A stretch of DNA of 64,000 bases from contig CAVXFL010000016.1 of the NCBI GenBank assembly GCA_963761015.1, forward strand, positions 495,112-559,111, written 5' to 3'. Of this stretch, positions 28,287 to 38,611 are shown piece after piece. How positions within the stretch are numbered: the first letter of the stretch is position 1; every line of letters starts with the position of its first letter. Below the pieces are notes generated by a model. It made no database searches. It saw only the letters and a program-made list of their open reading frames with translations, and was not told the DNA's origin. The DNA comes from CAVXFL01 sp963761015 (GTDB lineage Bacteria > Pseudomonadota > Alphaproteobacteria > Acetobacterales > Acetobacteraceae). The position numbers were made by a program, and so were the translations under genes.

Positions 28287-29687
28287 ATGACCGTCCGCAC
28301 CCGCTTCGCGCCGAGCCCGACCGGCCTGTTGCACATCGGCGGCGCCCGCACGGCGCTGTTCAACTACCTGTTCAGCCGCCACCACGGCGGCGAATTCCTG
28401 CTTCGCATCGAGGATACCGATCGCCAGCGCAGCACGCCGGAGGCCATCCGGGCGATCCTGGAAGGGCTGGAATGGCTCGGCCTGACCCCCGACCAGCCGC
28501 CGGTCTATCAGTCGACCCGTATGGCCCGGCACGCCGAAGTGGCGGAGCAGATGCTCGACGCCGGGCTGGCCTACCGCTGCTACTGCACCGCCGAGGAACT
28601 CCAGCGCATGCGCGAGCAGGCCGTCGCCCAGGGCCGCTCGCCGCGTTACGACGGGCGCTGGCGCGACCGCGATCCGGCCGAAGCGCCGCCCGGGGTTCCG
28701 CCGGCCATCCGGCTGAAAGCGCCGCGCGAGGGCGAAACGGTGGTGCCGGATCTGGTGCAGGGCGAGGTCCGGGTCGCCAACACCGAGCTCGACGACATGA
28801 TCCTGCTGCGCAGCGACGGCACGCCGACCTACCTGCATGCCGTCGTGGTGGACGATCACGAGATGGGCATCACCCACGTGATCCGCGGCGACGACCACCT
28901 CACCAACACCTTCCGCCAGATGCAGATCTACCAGGCGCTGGGCTGGGAGGTGCCGCGCTTCGCCCACCTGCCGCTGATCCACGGGCCGGACGGGGCGAAA
29001 CTGTCCAAGCGCCACGGCGCGGTCAGCGTGCTGGAGTTCCGCGAGCAGGGCTATTTGCCCGAAACGCTGTGCAATTACCTGCTGCGCCTCGGCTGGGCGC
29101 ACGGCGACGTGGAAATTCTCGCCCGCGAGGAGGCGATCCGGCTGTTCGACCTCGACGGCGTCGGCCGCGCGCCCTCGCGCATGGACTACGCGCGGCTGAA
29201 CAACCTGAACGGCTACTGGATCAGGCAGGCCGACGACACGCGATTGGCGCGCGAGGTGATGCGTCGCCTCGCCGGCCGTCCGAGCCTGATCCTGAACGAC
29301 ACGACCGCCGCGCGCGTCCGGGCTCTCATGCCCGAGCTGAAGCAGCGCGCGAAAACGCTCGCCGATCTCGCTGATTCCGCTGTTTTCCTGGTCCACGAGC
29401 CGCCCCTGCCGATGCAGCCGAAAGCCGCGGCGCTGCTGACCCCGGCCGCGAAAACCATGCTGGCCGAGCTTGTCCCAGTGCTGGAGGCGGAGGATTTCAC
29501 CGAAGCCGCGCTCGAAACCGCGCTCCGCGGCTTCGCCGAGCGGACCGGCCGCAAGCTGGGCGAGATTGCGCAGCCGCTGCGCGCCGCGCTCACCGGCAGC
29601 CCGGCCAGCCCCGGCATCGGCGCCACCCTCGCCGCGCTGGGGCGCCGAGAAGCGATTGCGCGCATCAGTTCGGCTATCGGCGGCTGA
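28287..29687 (+). CDS. gltX: Glutamate-tRNA ligase
   Basis: GltX charges tRNA-Glu (and tRNA-Gln in bacteria without GlnRS). The 466-residue class I synthetase has TRFAPSPTGLLHIGGARTAL at the start with the HIGH-type signature HIGG, and the KMSKS-type loop KLSKRHG at 238-244. The anticodon-binding C-terminal domain is complete. It is divergent from comEC with a 64-base gap. Confidence 0.98.
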   Translation: MTVRTRFAPSPTGLLHIGGARTALFNYLFSRHHGGEFLLRIEDTDRQRSTPEAIRAILEGLEWLGLTPDQPPVYQSTRMARHAEVAEQMLDAGLAYRCYCTAEELQRMREQAVAQGRSPRYDGRWRDRDPAEAPPGVPPAIRLKAPREGETVVPDLVQGEVRVANTELDDMILLRSDGTPTYLHAVVVDDHEMGITHVIRGDDHLTNTFRQMQIYQALGWEVPRFAHLPLIHGPDGAKLSKRHGAVSVLEFREQGYLPETLCNYLLRLGWAHGDVEILAREEAIRLFDLDGVGRAPSRMDYARLNNLNGYWIRQADDTRLAREVMRRLAGRPSLILNDTTAARVRALMPELKQRAKTLADLADSAVFLVHEPPLPMQPKAAALLTPAAKTMLAELVPVLEAEDFTEAALETALRGFAERTGRKLGEIAQPLRAALTGSPASPGIGATLAALGRREAIARISSAIGG

Positions 29688-29814
29688 TCGGGTCGCGAAC
29701 GCTTTCAACCGGCGCCGGCAATCGCTACTGTCCGACTGCTGCACCCGTATGCACGTCGGTCGCAAGACGACAGCCGTGCCGACGCAATGACGGCCGATCA
29801 ACGCGGAGGTCCCC

Positions 29815-30777
29815 CTGAGCGCGCGGTTGCTGTTCCGCCACCGCCACCTTCTGGCGATCGAGGGCCTCTATCCGCCCGAAATCCGCCATTTGCTCGATCT
29901 GGCGGAGAGCTACGTCCTGCTGAACCGCTCCGGCCAGACCCAGCGCGACCTCTTGCGCGGCCGCACCTTGATCAATCTGTTCTTCGAGGATTCCACCCGC
30001 ACCCGCACCAGTTTCGAATTGGCCGGCAAGCAACTCGGCGCCGATGTGATCAACATGTCCGTCTCCACCTCCAGCGTGAACAAGGGGGAGACGCTGCTGG
30101 ATACCGCCGCCACGCTGAACGCCATGCATTGCGACCTGCTGGTGGTGCGGCACGACCAGTCCGGCGCGCCGAATTTGCTGGCGCAGAAGGTGGACGCGGC
30201 GGTGATCAACGCCGGCGACGGCACGCACGAGCATCCGACCCAGGCGCTGCTCGACGCGCTCACCATCCGCCGCCACAAGGGCCGGCTGGAGGCGCTCACC
30301 GTCGCGATCTGCGGCGACATCCAGCATTCCCGGGTCGCGCGCTCGAACATCCACCTGCTGACCACGATGGGCAGCCGGGTGCGCGTCGTCGGGCCGCCGA
30401 CCCTGATCCCGCCCGACGTGGAGCGGCTCGGGGTCGAGGTGTTCCACGACATGGAATCCGGCCTGGCGGATGCCGACATCGTCATGATGCTGCGGCTTCA
30501 GCGCGAGCGCATGGGTGTGCAAGCCGGCCACCCCGGGCCGGTCCCGAGCGCGCGCGAGTATTTTCGCTTCTTCGGGCTCGACGGCGAGAAGCTGGCCCAC
30601 GCCCGACCCGACGCGCTGGTCATGCACCCGGGGCCGATGAACCGGGGCGTGGAAATCGACAGCGCGGTCGCCGACGACGTGGACCGCAGCGTGATCCGTG
30701 AGCAGGTTGAGATGGGCGTGGCGGTACGCATGGCGGTGCTGGACACGCTCGCCCCCGCCAACCGGCCGCGGCCCTAG
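29815..30777 (+). CDS. pyrB: Aspartate carbamoyltransferase catalytic subunit
   Basis: PyrB makes carbamoyl-aspartate, the committed step of pyrimidine synthesis. Phosphate and substrate motifs are present: FFEDSTRTRTSFELAG at about 56-71, HEHPTQALLDA near 138 and VMHPGPMNRG near 270. The start is uncertain. The first standard initiator in frame is TTG at 29827, but GGAGGT (29805-29810) has correct spacing to a CTG at 29815, giving MSARLLFRHRHLLAIEGL. A one-base loss of A from an original ATG would explain this. A pseudo-dihydroorotase gene follows after 60 bases, the usual PyrB partner. Confidence 0.95.
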   Translation: MSARLLFRHRHLLAIEGLYPPEIRHLLDLAESYVLLNRSGQTQRDLLRGRTLINLFFEDSTRTRTSFELAGKQLGADVINMSVSTSSVNKGETLLDTAATLNAMHCDLLVVRHDQSGAPNLLAQKVDAAVINAGDGTHEHPTQALLDALTIRRHKGRLEALTVAICGDIQHSRVARSNIHLLTTMGSRVRVVGPPTLIPPDVERLGVEVFHDMESGLADADIVMMLRLQRERMGVQAGHPGPVPSAREYFRFFGLDGEKLAHARPDALVMHPGPMNRGVEIDSAVADDVDRSVIREQVEMGVAVRMAVLDTLAPANRPRP

Positions 30778-30837
30778 GGCGCGGACATTGGCAGCCCGGA
30801 GCTTTCCCGCCGAACGCGAACCGGGCGTCGTGGCCCG

Positions 30838-32130
30838 ATGATCCCGCGCGCCGCCGTCCCGGACCTGCTGTTCACCAATGTGCGGCTGCTCGATCCCGCC
30901 TCGGGCCTCGATCAGCCGGGCGAACTGCTCGTGCAGGACGGCAAAATAGCCGATCTGGGTACCGGGCTGGGCCGCCCGGATGGCGCCGACATGCTGGACG
31001 GCGGCGGCGCGGTGCTCGCTCCCGGCTTGGTCGATATGCGTGCGGCGCTCGGCGAGCCCGGCTTCGAATACCGCGAAACGATCGAATCGGCGGCGCAAGC
31101 GGCGGCGGCCGGCGGCATCACGACGCTCGCGGCCCTGCCCGACAGCATTCCGGCCATCGACGATCCCGCGCTCGTCCATCTGCTGCGCATGCGCGGCGAA
31201 TCCAGCGGCAGTCTGAGCATCCTGCCCTACGCCGCCGTGACCCGGCGCTGCGCCGGCGAACAACTGGCGGAATTGGGGCTCCTCCGGGAGGCCGGCGCCG
31301 TCGCGTTCACCGACGGCACGAAGGCCATCGCCTCGGCGCGCATGATGCGGCTCGCGCTCGCCTATGCGCGGGGTTTCGGTGCCTGGATCGCGCAGCACCC
31401 GGAGGAGCCGTCGCTCGCGGCCGGGGGGACCGCGACCGAGGGCGAACTGGCGACCCGCCTCGGCCTGCCCGGCATCCCGGCCGCCGCCGAGGCGATCATG
31501 GTCGCGCGCGACATCAGACTGGCGCGGCTGACCGGGGGCGCGGTGCATTTCGCCCACATCTCGACCGCCGACGCGCTCGCCCTGATCCGCCAGGCGAAGG
31601 CCGACGGGCTCGCCGTCACCTGCGACACCGCCCCGCCCTATTTCGACCTCAACGAGACCGCGATCGGCGATTTCCGTACCTACGCCAAGCTTTCGCCGCC
31701 GTTGCGCAGCGAGTCCGACCGCCTCGCGGTCGTTGCCGCCCTCGCCGACGGGACCATCGACGCCATCGCCTCGGATCACCAGCCCCGCGACGCCGACGAC
31801 AAGCGCCTGCCGTTCGGGCAAGCGGCGCCGGGCGGCGCCGGACTGGCGACCCTGCTCGCCGTCACCCTCGCCCAGGCGCACGGCGGCGCCTTGCCGCTCG
31901 CGCGCGCGATGGAACTGCTGACGATCGGCCCGGCCCGGCTGCTCGGATGCGAGGCCGGCTGTTTGGCCAAGGGCGCGCCCGCCGATCTCTGCCTGTTCGA
32001 CCCGGAGCGGGCCTGGCGCGTCGAGGCCGGCCGCCTGCCCGGCAAGGCGCAGAACACCCCGTTCGACGGCCGCGCGCTGGAGGGCCGCGTGCTCGGCACC
32101 TGGAAAACCGGCCGGCGGGTGTTCGGATGA
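30838..32130 (+). CDS. Dihydroorotase-like protein lacking the HxH metal site (PyrC'/PyrX type)
   Basis: The 430-residue protein has the amidohydrolase fold of dihydroorotase, but the metal-binding HxH of PGLxDxHVHLREPG is replaced by R68-A69-A70 (PGLVDMRAALGEPG). Later segments such as THFAHIST-type HFAHISTADAL and SDHQPRDADDKRLPFGQAAP are kept. In other bacteria such inactive homologues form a structural complex with PyrB, while a separate enzyme does the chemistry. Its place directly after pyrB fits that role. So it is probably a non-catalytic partner and a working pyrC should exist elsewhere in the genome. Confidence 0.9.
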   Translation: MIPRAAVPDLLFTNVRLLDPASGLDQPGELLVQDGKIADLGTGLGRPDGADMLDGGGAVLAPGLVDMRAALGEPGFEYRETIESAAQAAAAGGITTLAALPDSIPAIDDPALVHLLRMRGESSGSLSILPYAAVTRRCAGEQLAELGLLREAGAVAFTDGTKAIASARMMRLALAYARGFGAWIAQHPEEPSLAAGGTATEGELATRLGLPGIPAAAEAIMVARDIRLARLTGGAVHFAHISTADALALIRQAKADGLAVTCDTAPPYFDLNETAIGDFRTYAKLSPPLRSESDRLAVVAALADGTIDAIASDHQPRDADDKRLPFGQAAPGGAGLATLLAVTLAQAHGGALPLARAMELLTIGPARLLGCEAGCLAKGAPADLCLFDPERAWRVEAGRLPGKAQNTPFDGRALEGRVLGTWKTGRRVFG

Positions 32131-32167
32131 GCCCCGCCGGGCCGTGCCACGGCGAGGGTTAGCGGCC

Positions 32168-32785
32168 ATGGCGTTCTTGGTCGGCTGGCTCGCCGCCGGC
32201 TACCTGCTCGGCTCGATCCCGTTCGGCCTCTTGCTCACCCGCGCGGCCGGGCTCGGCGACATCAGGCGGATCGGCTCCGGCAATATCGGCGCGACCAACG
32301 TGCTCAGGACCGGCAACCGCAAGCTCGCCGCCGCGACCTTGCTGCTCGACGCGGCCAAGGGCGCGGCGGCGGTGCTGCTCGGCGCCTGGATCGGCGGGCC
32401 GGCCGCCGGCCTGATCGCCGGCGGCGGCGCCTTGCTCGGCCACGTCTTTCCGCTGTGGCTGCGCTTCCGCGGCGGCAAAGGCGTGGCCACCGGCTGGGGC
32501 GTGCTGCTGGCGGCCGCCTGGTGGGTCGCCCTGCTCGCCGGCGCGGGCTGGTTCATCGTCGCCCGCGCCACCGGCCGCTCCTCCGCCGGCGCCATGGCCG
32601 CCTGCGTCGCCGCGCCGATCCTGGCGGTGTTCCTGGCCTCGCCCCAGGTCGCCTGGCTGGCGGCCGGCATGGCCGCCCTCATTCTCGCCCGCCATCGCGA
32701 CAACATCGAGCGGCTGCTGAAAGGCGCCGAGCCCCGGATCGGCGAGCCCCAAATCGGCGATCGACGCCCGGACCGGCCGGCATGA
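32168..32785 (+). CDS. plsY: Glycerol-3-phosphate acyltransferase PlsY
   Basis: PlsY transfers an acyl group from acyl-phosphate to glycerol-3-phosphate, the first step of phospholipid synthesis. The 205-residue membrane protein has all three conserved loops: GSIPFGLLLTR, GSGNIGATNVLRTGNRK and GHVFPLWLRFRGGKGVATGWG. The ATG at 32168 gives the family start MAFLVGWLAAGYLLGSIPFG. Its stop overlaps the dprA ATG (ATGA). Confidence 0.97.
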   Translation: MAFLVGWLAAGYLLGSIPFGLLLTRAAGLGDIRRIGSGNIGATNVLRTGNRKLAAATLLLDAAKGAAAVLLGAWIGGPAAGLIAGGGALLGHVFPLWLRFRGGKGVATGWGVLLAAAWWVALLAGAGWFIVARATGRSSAGAMAACVAAPILAVFLASPQVAWLAAGMAALILARHRDNIERLLKGAEPRIGEPQIGDRRPDRPA

Positions 32786-33939
32786 GCGACCCAGCCGACC
32801 TCGATCGCCTGCGGCTGGCGCGCAGCGAAGGGGTGGGGCCGGTCGCCTATCGCCGATTGTTGCGCCGTTACGGCTCGGCCGAGGCGGCGCTGGCCGCCCT
32901 CCCCGACCTCGCGCGGGCGGGCGGGCGGACGACCCAGCCGGTCACCCCGTCCCGCAGCGCCGCCGAGCGCGAATGCGAGCGGCTGGCGCGGATGGGCGGC
33001 CGGTTTCTGTTCGTGGACGCGCCCGGCTACCCGCCGCTGCTCGCCATGCTGGACGATCCGCCGCCGGTCGTCGCCATGCTCGGCCGGATCGAGGCGCTGC
33101 AAGCCCGCGCCGTCGCGCTGGTCGGCGGCCGCAACGCCAGCGCGAACGGCCAGCGCATTGCCGAAACTCTCGCCGAGGGCCTCGCGAAATCCGGGCTGAC
33201 CGTGGTCTCCGGCCTGGCCCGCGGCATCGACGCGGCGGCGCACGAGGGCGCGCTTGCGGGCGGCTTGACCGTGGCCGTGGTGGCGGGCGGGCTCGACGTG
33301 CCCTACCCGCCCGAGCACGCCGATCTGCAGCGCCGAATCGCGGAGTCCGGCGCGGTTCTCGCGGAGTTGCCGCTCGGCACGCAGCCGCAGGCCCGGCACT
33401 TCCCGCGCCGCAACCGCATCATCGCCGGACTGTCGCTCGGCGTCGTGGTCGTGGAGGCGGCGCCGCGCTCCGGCAGCCTGATCACCGCCCGGATCGCGCA
33501 GGAAGCCGGGCGCGAACTGTTCGCCGTCCCCGGCTCGCCGCTCGATCCGCGCTGCCGCGGCTCCAACGACCTGATCCGCGAGGGCGCGCACCTGACCGAA
33601 GAGGCGCGCGACGTGATCGACAACCTGCCGGATCATCCGCTGCGCGAAGGGCTGAGCCGCTCGCCCCTGTTCGCCCGCGGCGAGCCGCCCGGCTTCGCCG
33701 CGCCGCCGCCGGAAGACCCGATCGAACCGCTGGCGGGGCTGGATTGCGCGCGCCAACAGGTCATTGAAATGCTTGGCCCCTCGCCAACATCGGTTGACGA
33801 TCTCGTGCGCCGCTGCCAGTTGTCGTTGACCGCGATCATGACGGTGCTGCTGGAATTGGAACTGGCCGGACGCGTCGAACTGTTGCCGGGCAACCGAGTT
33901 GCGCTGATTGCCGGCCCCCCTCCCGCCAGCTCCAATTAG
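32782..33939 (+). CDS. dprA: DNA-processing protein DprA
   Basis: DprA loads RecA onto incoming single-stranded DNA during transformation. The 385-residue protein has an N-terminal SAM-like part (LARSEGVGPVAYRRLLRRYG), the Rossmann core with ALVGGRNASANGQRIAETLA and VVSGLARGIDAAAHEGAL, PRRNRIIAGLS, and a C-terminal winged helix (about 320-385). It is translationally coupled to plsY and ends six bases before topA. Confidence 0.97.
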   Translation: MSDPADLDRLRLARSEGVGPVAYRRLLRRYGSAEAALAALPDLARAGGRTTQPVTPSRSAAERECERLARMGGRFLFVDAPGYPPLLAMLDDPPPVVAMLGRIEALQARAVALVGGRNASANGQRIAETLAEGLAKSGLTVVSGLARGIDAAAHEGALAGGLTVAVVAGGLDVPYPPEHADLQRRIAESGAVLAELPLGTQPQARHFPRRNRIIAGLSLGVVVVEAAPRSGSLITARIAQEAGRELFAVPGSPLDPRCRGSNDLIREGAHLTEEARDVIDNLPDHPLREGLSRSPLFARGEPPGFAAPPPEDPIEPLAGLDCARQQVIEMLGPSPTSVDDLVRRCQLSLTAIMTVLLELELAGRVELLPGNRVALIAGPPPASSN

Positions 33940-33945
33940 GACATC

Positions 33946-36646
33946 ATGCCCGACGTCGTTGTCGTCGAATCGCCTGCCAAGGCCAAGACCATCAACAAAT
34001 ACCTTGGCGGCAACTACACCGTCCTCGCCAGTTTCGGCCACGTTCGCGACCTGCCGCCCAAGGACGGCAGCGTGCGGCCGGAGCAGGACTTCGCCATGGA
34101 CTGGCTGGCCGACGAGCGCGGCCTCAAGCAGGTCGGCGCCATCGCCAAGGCGCTCAAGGGCGCGCGCACGCTTTACCTGGCGACCGACCCGGACCGCGAG
34201 GGCGAGGCGATTTCCTGGCACGTGCGCGCCATGCTCGACGAAAAACGCGCGCTGAAGGGCGTCGAGGTCCGGCGCATCACCTTCAACGAGATCACCCGCA
34301 GCGCCATCGGCGCCGCCATGGCGCATCCGCGCGACCTCGATCAGCCGCTGATCGAGGCCTATCTGGCCCGGCGCGCGCTCGATTACCTGGTCGGGTTCAC
34401 GCTCTCCCCGGTGCTCTGGCGCAAGCTGCCCGGCAGCCGCAGCGCCGGGCGCGTGCAATCGGTCGCGCTGCGCCTGATCTGCGAGCGCGAGGCGGAAATC
34501 GAGGCGTTCCGCCCGCGCGAGTATTGGACCGTCGAGGCCGATTTCATCACCCCCGCCGGGGCGCCGTTCACCGCGCGGCTGACGCATCTGGACGGCAAGA
34601 AACTCGATCAGTTCGACCTGCCCGACGAGGCCTCCGCGATGCGCGCCCGGCGCGCGGTGGAGGGGGGGAAATTCAGCGTCCTCTCGGTCGAGAAGAAGCG
34701 GGTCAAGCGCAATCCGCCGCCGCCGTTCACGACCTCGACCCTGCAGCAGGAAGCCTCGCGCAAGCTCGGCTTCGGCGCGCAGCAGACCATGCGGCTGGCC
34801 CAGCAGCTCTACGAAGGCGTGGAGATGGACGGCGATACCGTCGGGCTGATCACCTATATGCGCACCGACGGCGTGCAGATGGCGCGCGAGGCCCTGTTCG
34901 CCATCCGCGACCATGTGAACAGCGCATTCGGCCCCGATTACGTGCCGGGCGCGCCCCGCGAATACACCAGCCGCGCCAAGAACGCGCAGGAAGCCCACGA
35001 GGCGATCCGACCGACCGACGTGGCACTTACCCCCGAGCAGGCGGGGCGGCATCTCAACGCGGAACAGCGGCGGCTTTACGAGCTGATCTGGAAGCGCGCC
35101 GTCGCCTCGCAGATGCAATCGGCCGAACTCGATCAGGTCACGATCGATGTGGCCGATGGCGGCATCCGCCTGCGCGCCAGCGGGTCCACCATCGCCTTCG
35201 ACGGCTTCCTGAAGCTCTACCGCGAGGACCAGGACGACGCCGAGGCGGACGAGGAAGGGCGCGTGCTGCCGGCGATGGCGGAGCGCGACCCGCTGAGGAC
35301 CCGCGACGTGGCCGCCAGCCAGCATTTCACGCCAGCCGCCGCCGCGCTTCTCCGAGGCCTCGCTGGTGAAAAAGCTGGAGGAGCTCGGCATCGGCCGGCC
35401 CTCCACCTATGCCTCGATCCTGTCGGTCTTGCAGGACCGCAACTACGTGCGGCTGGAGAAAAAGCGGTTCCTGCCGGAGGACCGCGGCCGGTTGGTCACG
35501 GCGTTCCTCACCAGCTTCTTTACCCGCTACGTGGATACCGGCTTCACCGCCTCGCTCGAGGAACAGCTCGACGACATTTCCGGCGGGCGCGTCGACTGGC
35601 GCGAGGTGATGCGGGCGTTCTGGCAGGAGTTTTCGCGCGCCGTCGACCAGACCAAGGACCTGAAAATTTCCGACGTCATCGCGGCCTTGGATCAGGATCT
35701 CGGCCCGCACTTCTTTCCGTCCCGGCCGGACGGGTCCGATCCGCGCGCCTGCCCCGCCTGCGCCGACGGCCGGCTGCACCTGAAACTCGGTCGCTACGGC
35801 AGCTTCATCGGCTGTTCGAACTACCCGGCCTGCCAGTACACCCGCAAACTCGCCATCGAGAGCGGGGTCGACGAGGCCGACACGCTCAAGGAAGGCCTCC
35901 GCGTCCTGGGCCAGCACCCCGAAACCGGCGAGGACATCACCGTTCGCCGCGGGCCGTACGGGCTCTACGTGCAGCAGGGCGAGGCGCAGGAGAAGCAGAA
36001 ACCGAAGCGCATGTCGCTGCCGCGCGGCATGGACGGCGAGGCGATCACGCTCGAGCAGGCGCTCGGCCTGCTGACCTTGCCGCGACAGATCGGGCTGCAC
36101 CCGGAAACCAAGCTGCCGATCGAAGCCGGGATCGGCCGGTTCGGGCCGTATGTGCGGATGGGCACCGTTTACGGCTCGCTCGACCGCGACGACGACGTGC
36201 TGGCGATCGGCATCAACCGGGCCGTGGACGTGCTCGCGAAGAAGCTCGCGAGCGTGCGCGCGCTCGGCCCGCATCCGGCCGACCGGGAGCCGGTCATGAT
36301 CCGCAAGGGCCGTTTCGGGCCGTACGTGCAGCACGGCCAGACCGTCGCCAACATTGCGCGCGGCCAGGCGATGGACGACGTCACGCTCGACGAAGCGGTG
36401 GCCCTGCTCGCGGAGAAGGGCAAGGTGTTGAAGCCCAAGCCCAAGGGGCGCAAGGGCGCGAAATCCGGCAACGGCGCGGCCGCGTCCGCCCGCTCGAAGG
36501 CCAACGGCAGATCCCCCGCGGCCGCTGCGAAAGCCGCCGCGCGCGCCGAAAGCCCCCGTGCGGAAAAGGGCAAGCCGCGTGCGACGTCGCGGAAGTCCGC
36601 TGCCACGAAGGCCGCGCCGGCCCGGGCGCGGAAGGCGACGCGGTGA
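33946..36646 (+). CDS. topA: DNA topoisomerase I (apparent frameshift near 35,332)
   Basis: TopA relaxes negative supercoils. The TOPRIM start VVVESPAKAKTINKYLGGNY and ATDPDREGEAI are followed by the active-site tyrosine Y304 in LITYMRTDGVQM. The frame fails after QHFT; removing one C of the CC at 35332-35333 gives QPPPRFSEASLVKKLEELG and the frame runs on to 36646. The span is three times 900 plus one; corrected length 899 residues. A four-cysteine zinc ribbon (CPAC...CSNYPAC, about 600-630), GRYGPYV-type C-terminal repeats and a Lys/Ala-rich tail follow. The rnr GTG overlaps the stop. Confidence 0.95.
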
Positions 36647-38611
36647 GCAACCAGCACGTCTCAGGCGCTGCCCGCCCCCCCTCGCCCGTCCGCTCCCCCC
36701 GCAACCGGGGCGAGCGGGGATTCAAGCGGTCCGGAATGCCAATGAATCCCGCTCCCCCGGGTGGGTTCAGGGGAGGGGGTCCACGCGGCAGCCGCTCCTT
36801 CACCGAGCAAGCGCCGGAACGCGTCCTCGGCGTTTATCGCCCGGCTCCGTCCGAACACCGACGCGTCGCCGGCCGGATCGAGCCCACGGATCGGCGCGCC
36901 CGCGCCGAGTGGCTGGTGCCGCTGGGCGCGGACGGCGGGGCGGAGCCCGGCGAAATCGTGCTGGCGACCCCGCTGCCGCACAGCGGCTACGGGCTGCGGC
37001 CGGCCCGCGTGGTCGAACGGCTGGGCCGCATGGGCGATGCCCGCTCGGTCAGCCTCATCTGCATCCACACCCACGACATCCCGCACGAATTCCCCGCCTC
37101 GGTCCTCGCCCAGGCCGAACGGGCGCGCGCCGTGCCGCCCGGGGGCCGCGAGGATTTGCGCGGTCTGCCGCTGGTCACGATCGATGGCGAGGACGCGCGC
37201 GATTTCGACGACGCGGTCTACGCCGAACCCGATCGGCGACGGGTTCCGCTTGATCGTCGCCATCGCCGACGTGGCGCATTACGTCCGGCCCGCCTCGGCC
37301 CTCGACCGCGAGGCGATGCGGCGCGGCAACAGCGTCTACTTCCCCGACCGCGTCGTGCCCATGCTGCCGGAGGCGCTTTCCAACGGCTGGTGCAGCCTGC
37401 GCCCGGACGAGGAGCGCGGCGCGCTGTTCGTGGACATGCGCATCGACCGCAACGGGCGGAAGTTGGCGCACCGGTTCGGGCGCGGCCTGATGACCAGCGC
37501 GGCGCGGCTGACCTACGAACAAGTCCAGCGCGCGGCGGATCGCGGCCGCGACGCGGGCCTGCCCGACGGCCTCGTCCGCAACCTGTACGCCGCCTTTCGC
37601 GCCCTGCTCGCCGCCCGCGAGGCGCGCGGCACGCTCGATCTCGACCTGCCCGAGCGCAAGGTGCGGCTGGACCCGGGCGGCCGGGTCGCGGAGATCGTGC
37701 CGCGCCCCCGGCTCGACAGCCACCGGCTGATCGAGGAATTCATGGTGCTCGCGAATGTCGCGGCGGCCGAGCAACTGGAACGGCTGCGGGCGGCGTGCAT
37801 GTACCGCGTCCACGCCCCGCCCTCGGATGAAAAGCTCGCCAATCTGCGGGACTTCCTGAAAACCTTCGATCTGCATCTGCCGGCCGGCGACAAGGTGCAT
37901 CCGCGCGACCTCGACCGCATCCTGCGCCGGGTCGCCGGCGAGCCGGAGGCGCTGCTGATCAACGAGGTGATGCTGCGCAGCCAGTCGCAGGCGCAATACA
38001 GTCCCGATAACATCGGTCATTTCGGGCTTGCTCTGCCGCGCTATGCCCATTTCACCAGCCCGATCCGCCGGTACGCCGACCTGCTCGTGCATCGCGCGCT
38101 GATCACCGGCCTGGGTCTGGGCGAGGGCGGCTTTCACGCCGACGACACCGGCGATTTCGCCGAGACCGATTTCGCCGAGACGGGCACGCACATCACCGTC
38201 ACCGAGCGGCGCGCGGCCATGGCCGAGCGCGACGCCATCGACCGCTACCTGGCGGCGTATCTCTCCGACCGGATCGGCGGCGTCTTCGGCGCCAGGATTT
38301 CCGGCGTCACCCGGTTCGCCCTGTTCGTCACCCTCGACGAGAACGGCGCCAGCGGCATCGTGCCCATTTCGACCTTGCCCGACGATTTCTGGCGCCACGA
38401 CGAGCGGACCCAGACGCTGACCGGCAAGCGCTCGCGGGTCAGCTTTCGCCTGGGACAACCCGTCGAGGTGCGGCTGTCCGAAGCAAGCCCGGTGACCGGG
38501 GGGCTCGTGCTGCACCTGATGTCGGAGCCGCGGGGTCAGTCGTCCGGCCGGAAGCCCCCCCTGGCATCCGCCAGGAGCGGTTCAGGGAGGCGCCGGTCAG
38601 GCAAGCCGTGA
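36643..38611 (+). CDS. rnr: Ribonuclease R, N-terminal domains missing (apparent frameshift near 37,234)
   Basis: RNase R is a processive 3'-5' exoribonuclease. The catalytic acidic cluster DGEDARDFDD is at about 181-190. The frame then fails; removing one C at 37234 gives DGDGFRLIVAIADVAHYVRP and the RNB and S1 domains follow to 38611. The span is three times 656 plus one; corrected about 655 residues, 100-150 short of the family. Similarity begins only at APERVLGVYRPAP (about residue 57). The preceding 130 bases translate to a Pro/Gly/Arg-rich stretch and contain palindromic repeat DNA, so the winged-helix and first cold-shock domain appear lost. The true start could be internal; GTG at 36643 overlaps the topA stop. 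Confidence 0.88.
36655..36790. repeat. GC-rich palindromic repeat inside the 5' part of rnr
   Basis: The stretch is C-runs and G-runs with an imperfect inverted repeat, GAGCGGGGATTC (36712-36723) against GAATCCCGCTC (36744-36754). It looks like intergenic repeat DNA, not coding sequence, and it takes the place of the rnr 5' region. Confidence 0.5.

Noticed and set aside
32200..35406. A minus-strand open frame of over 1,000 codons opposite plsY, dprA and topA
   Set aside because: Composition is that of a GC-rich shadow frame and the plus strand carries recognisable genes throughout.
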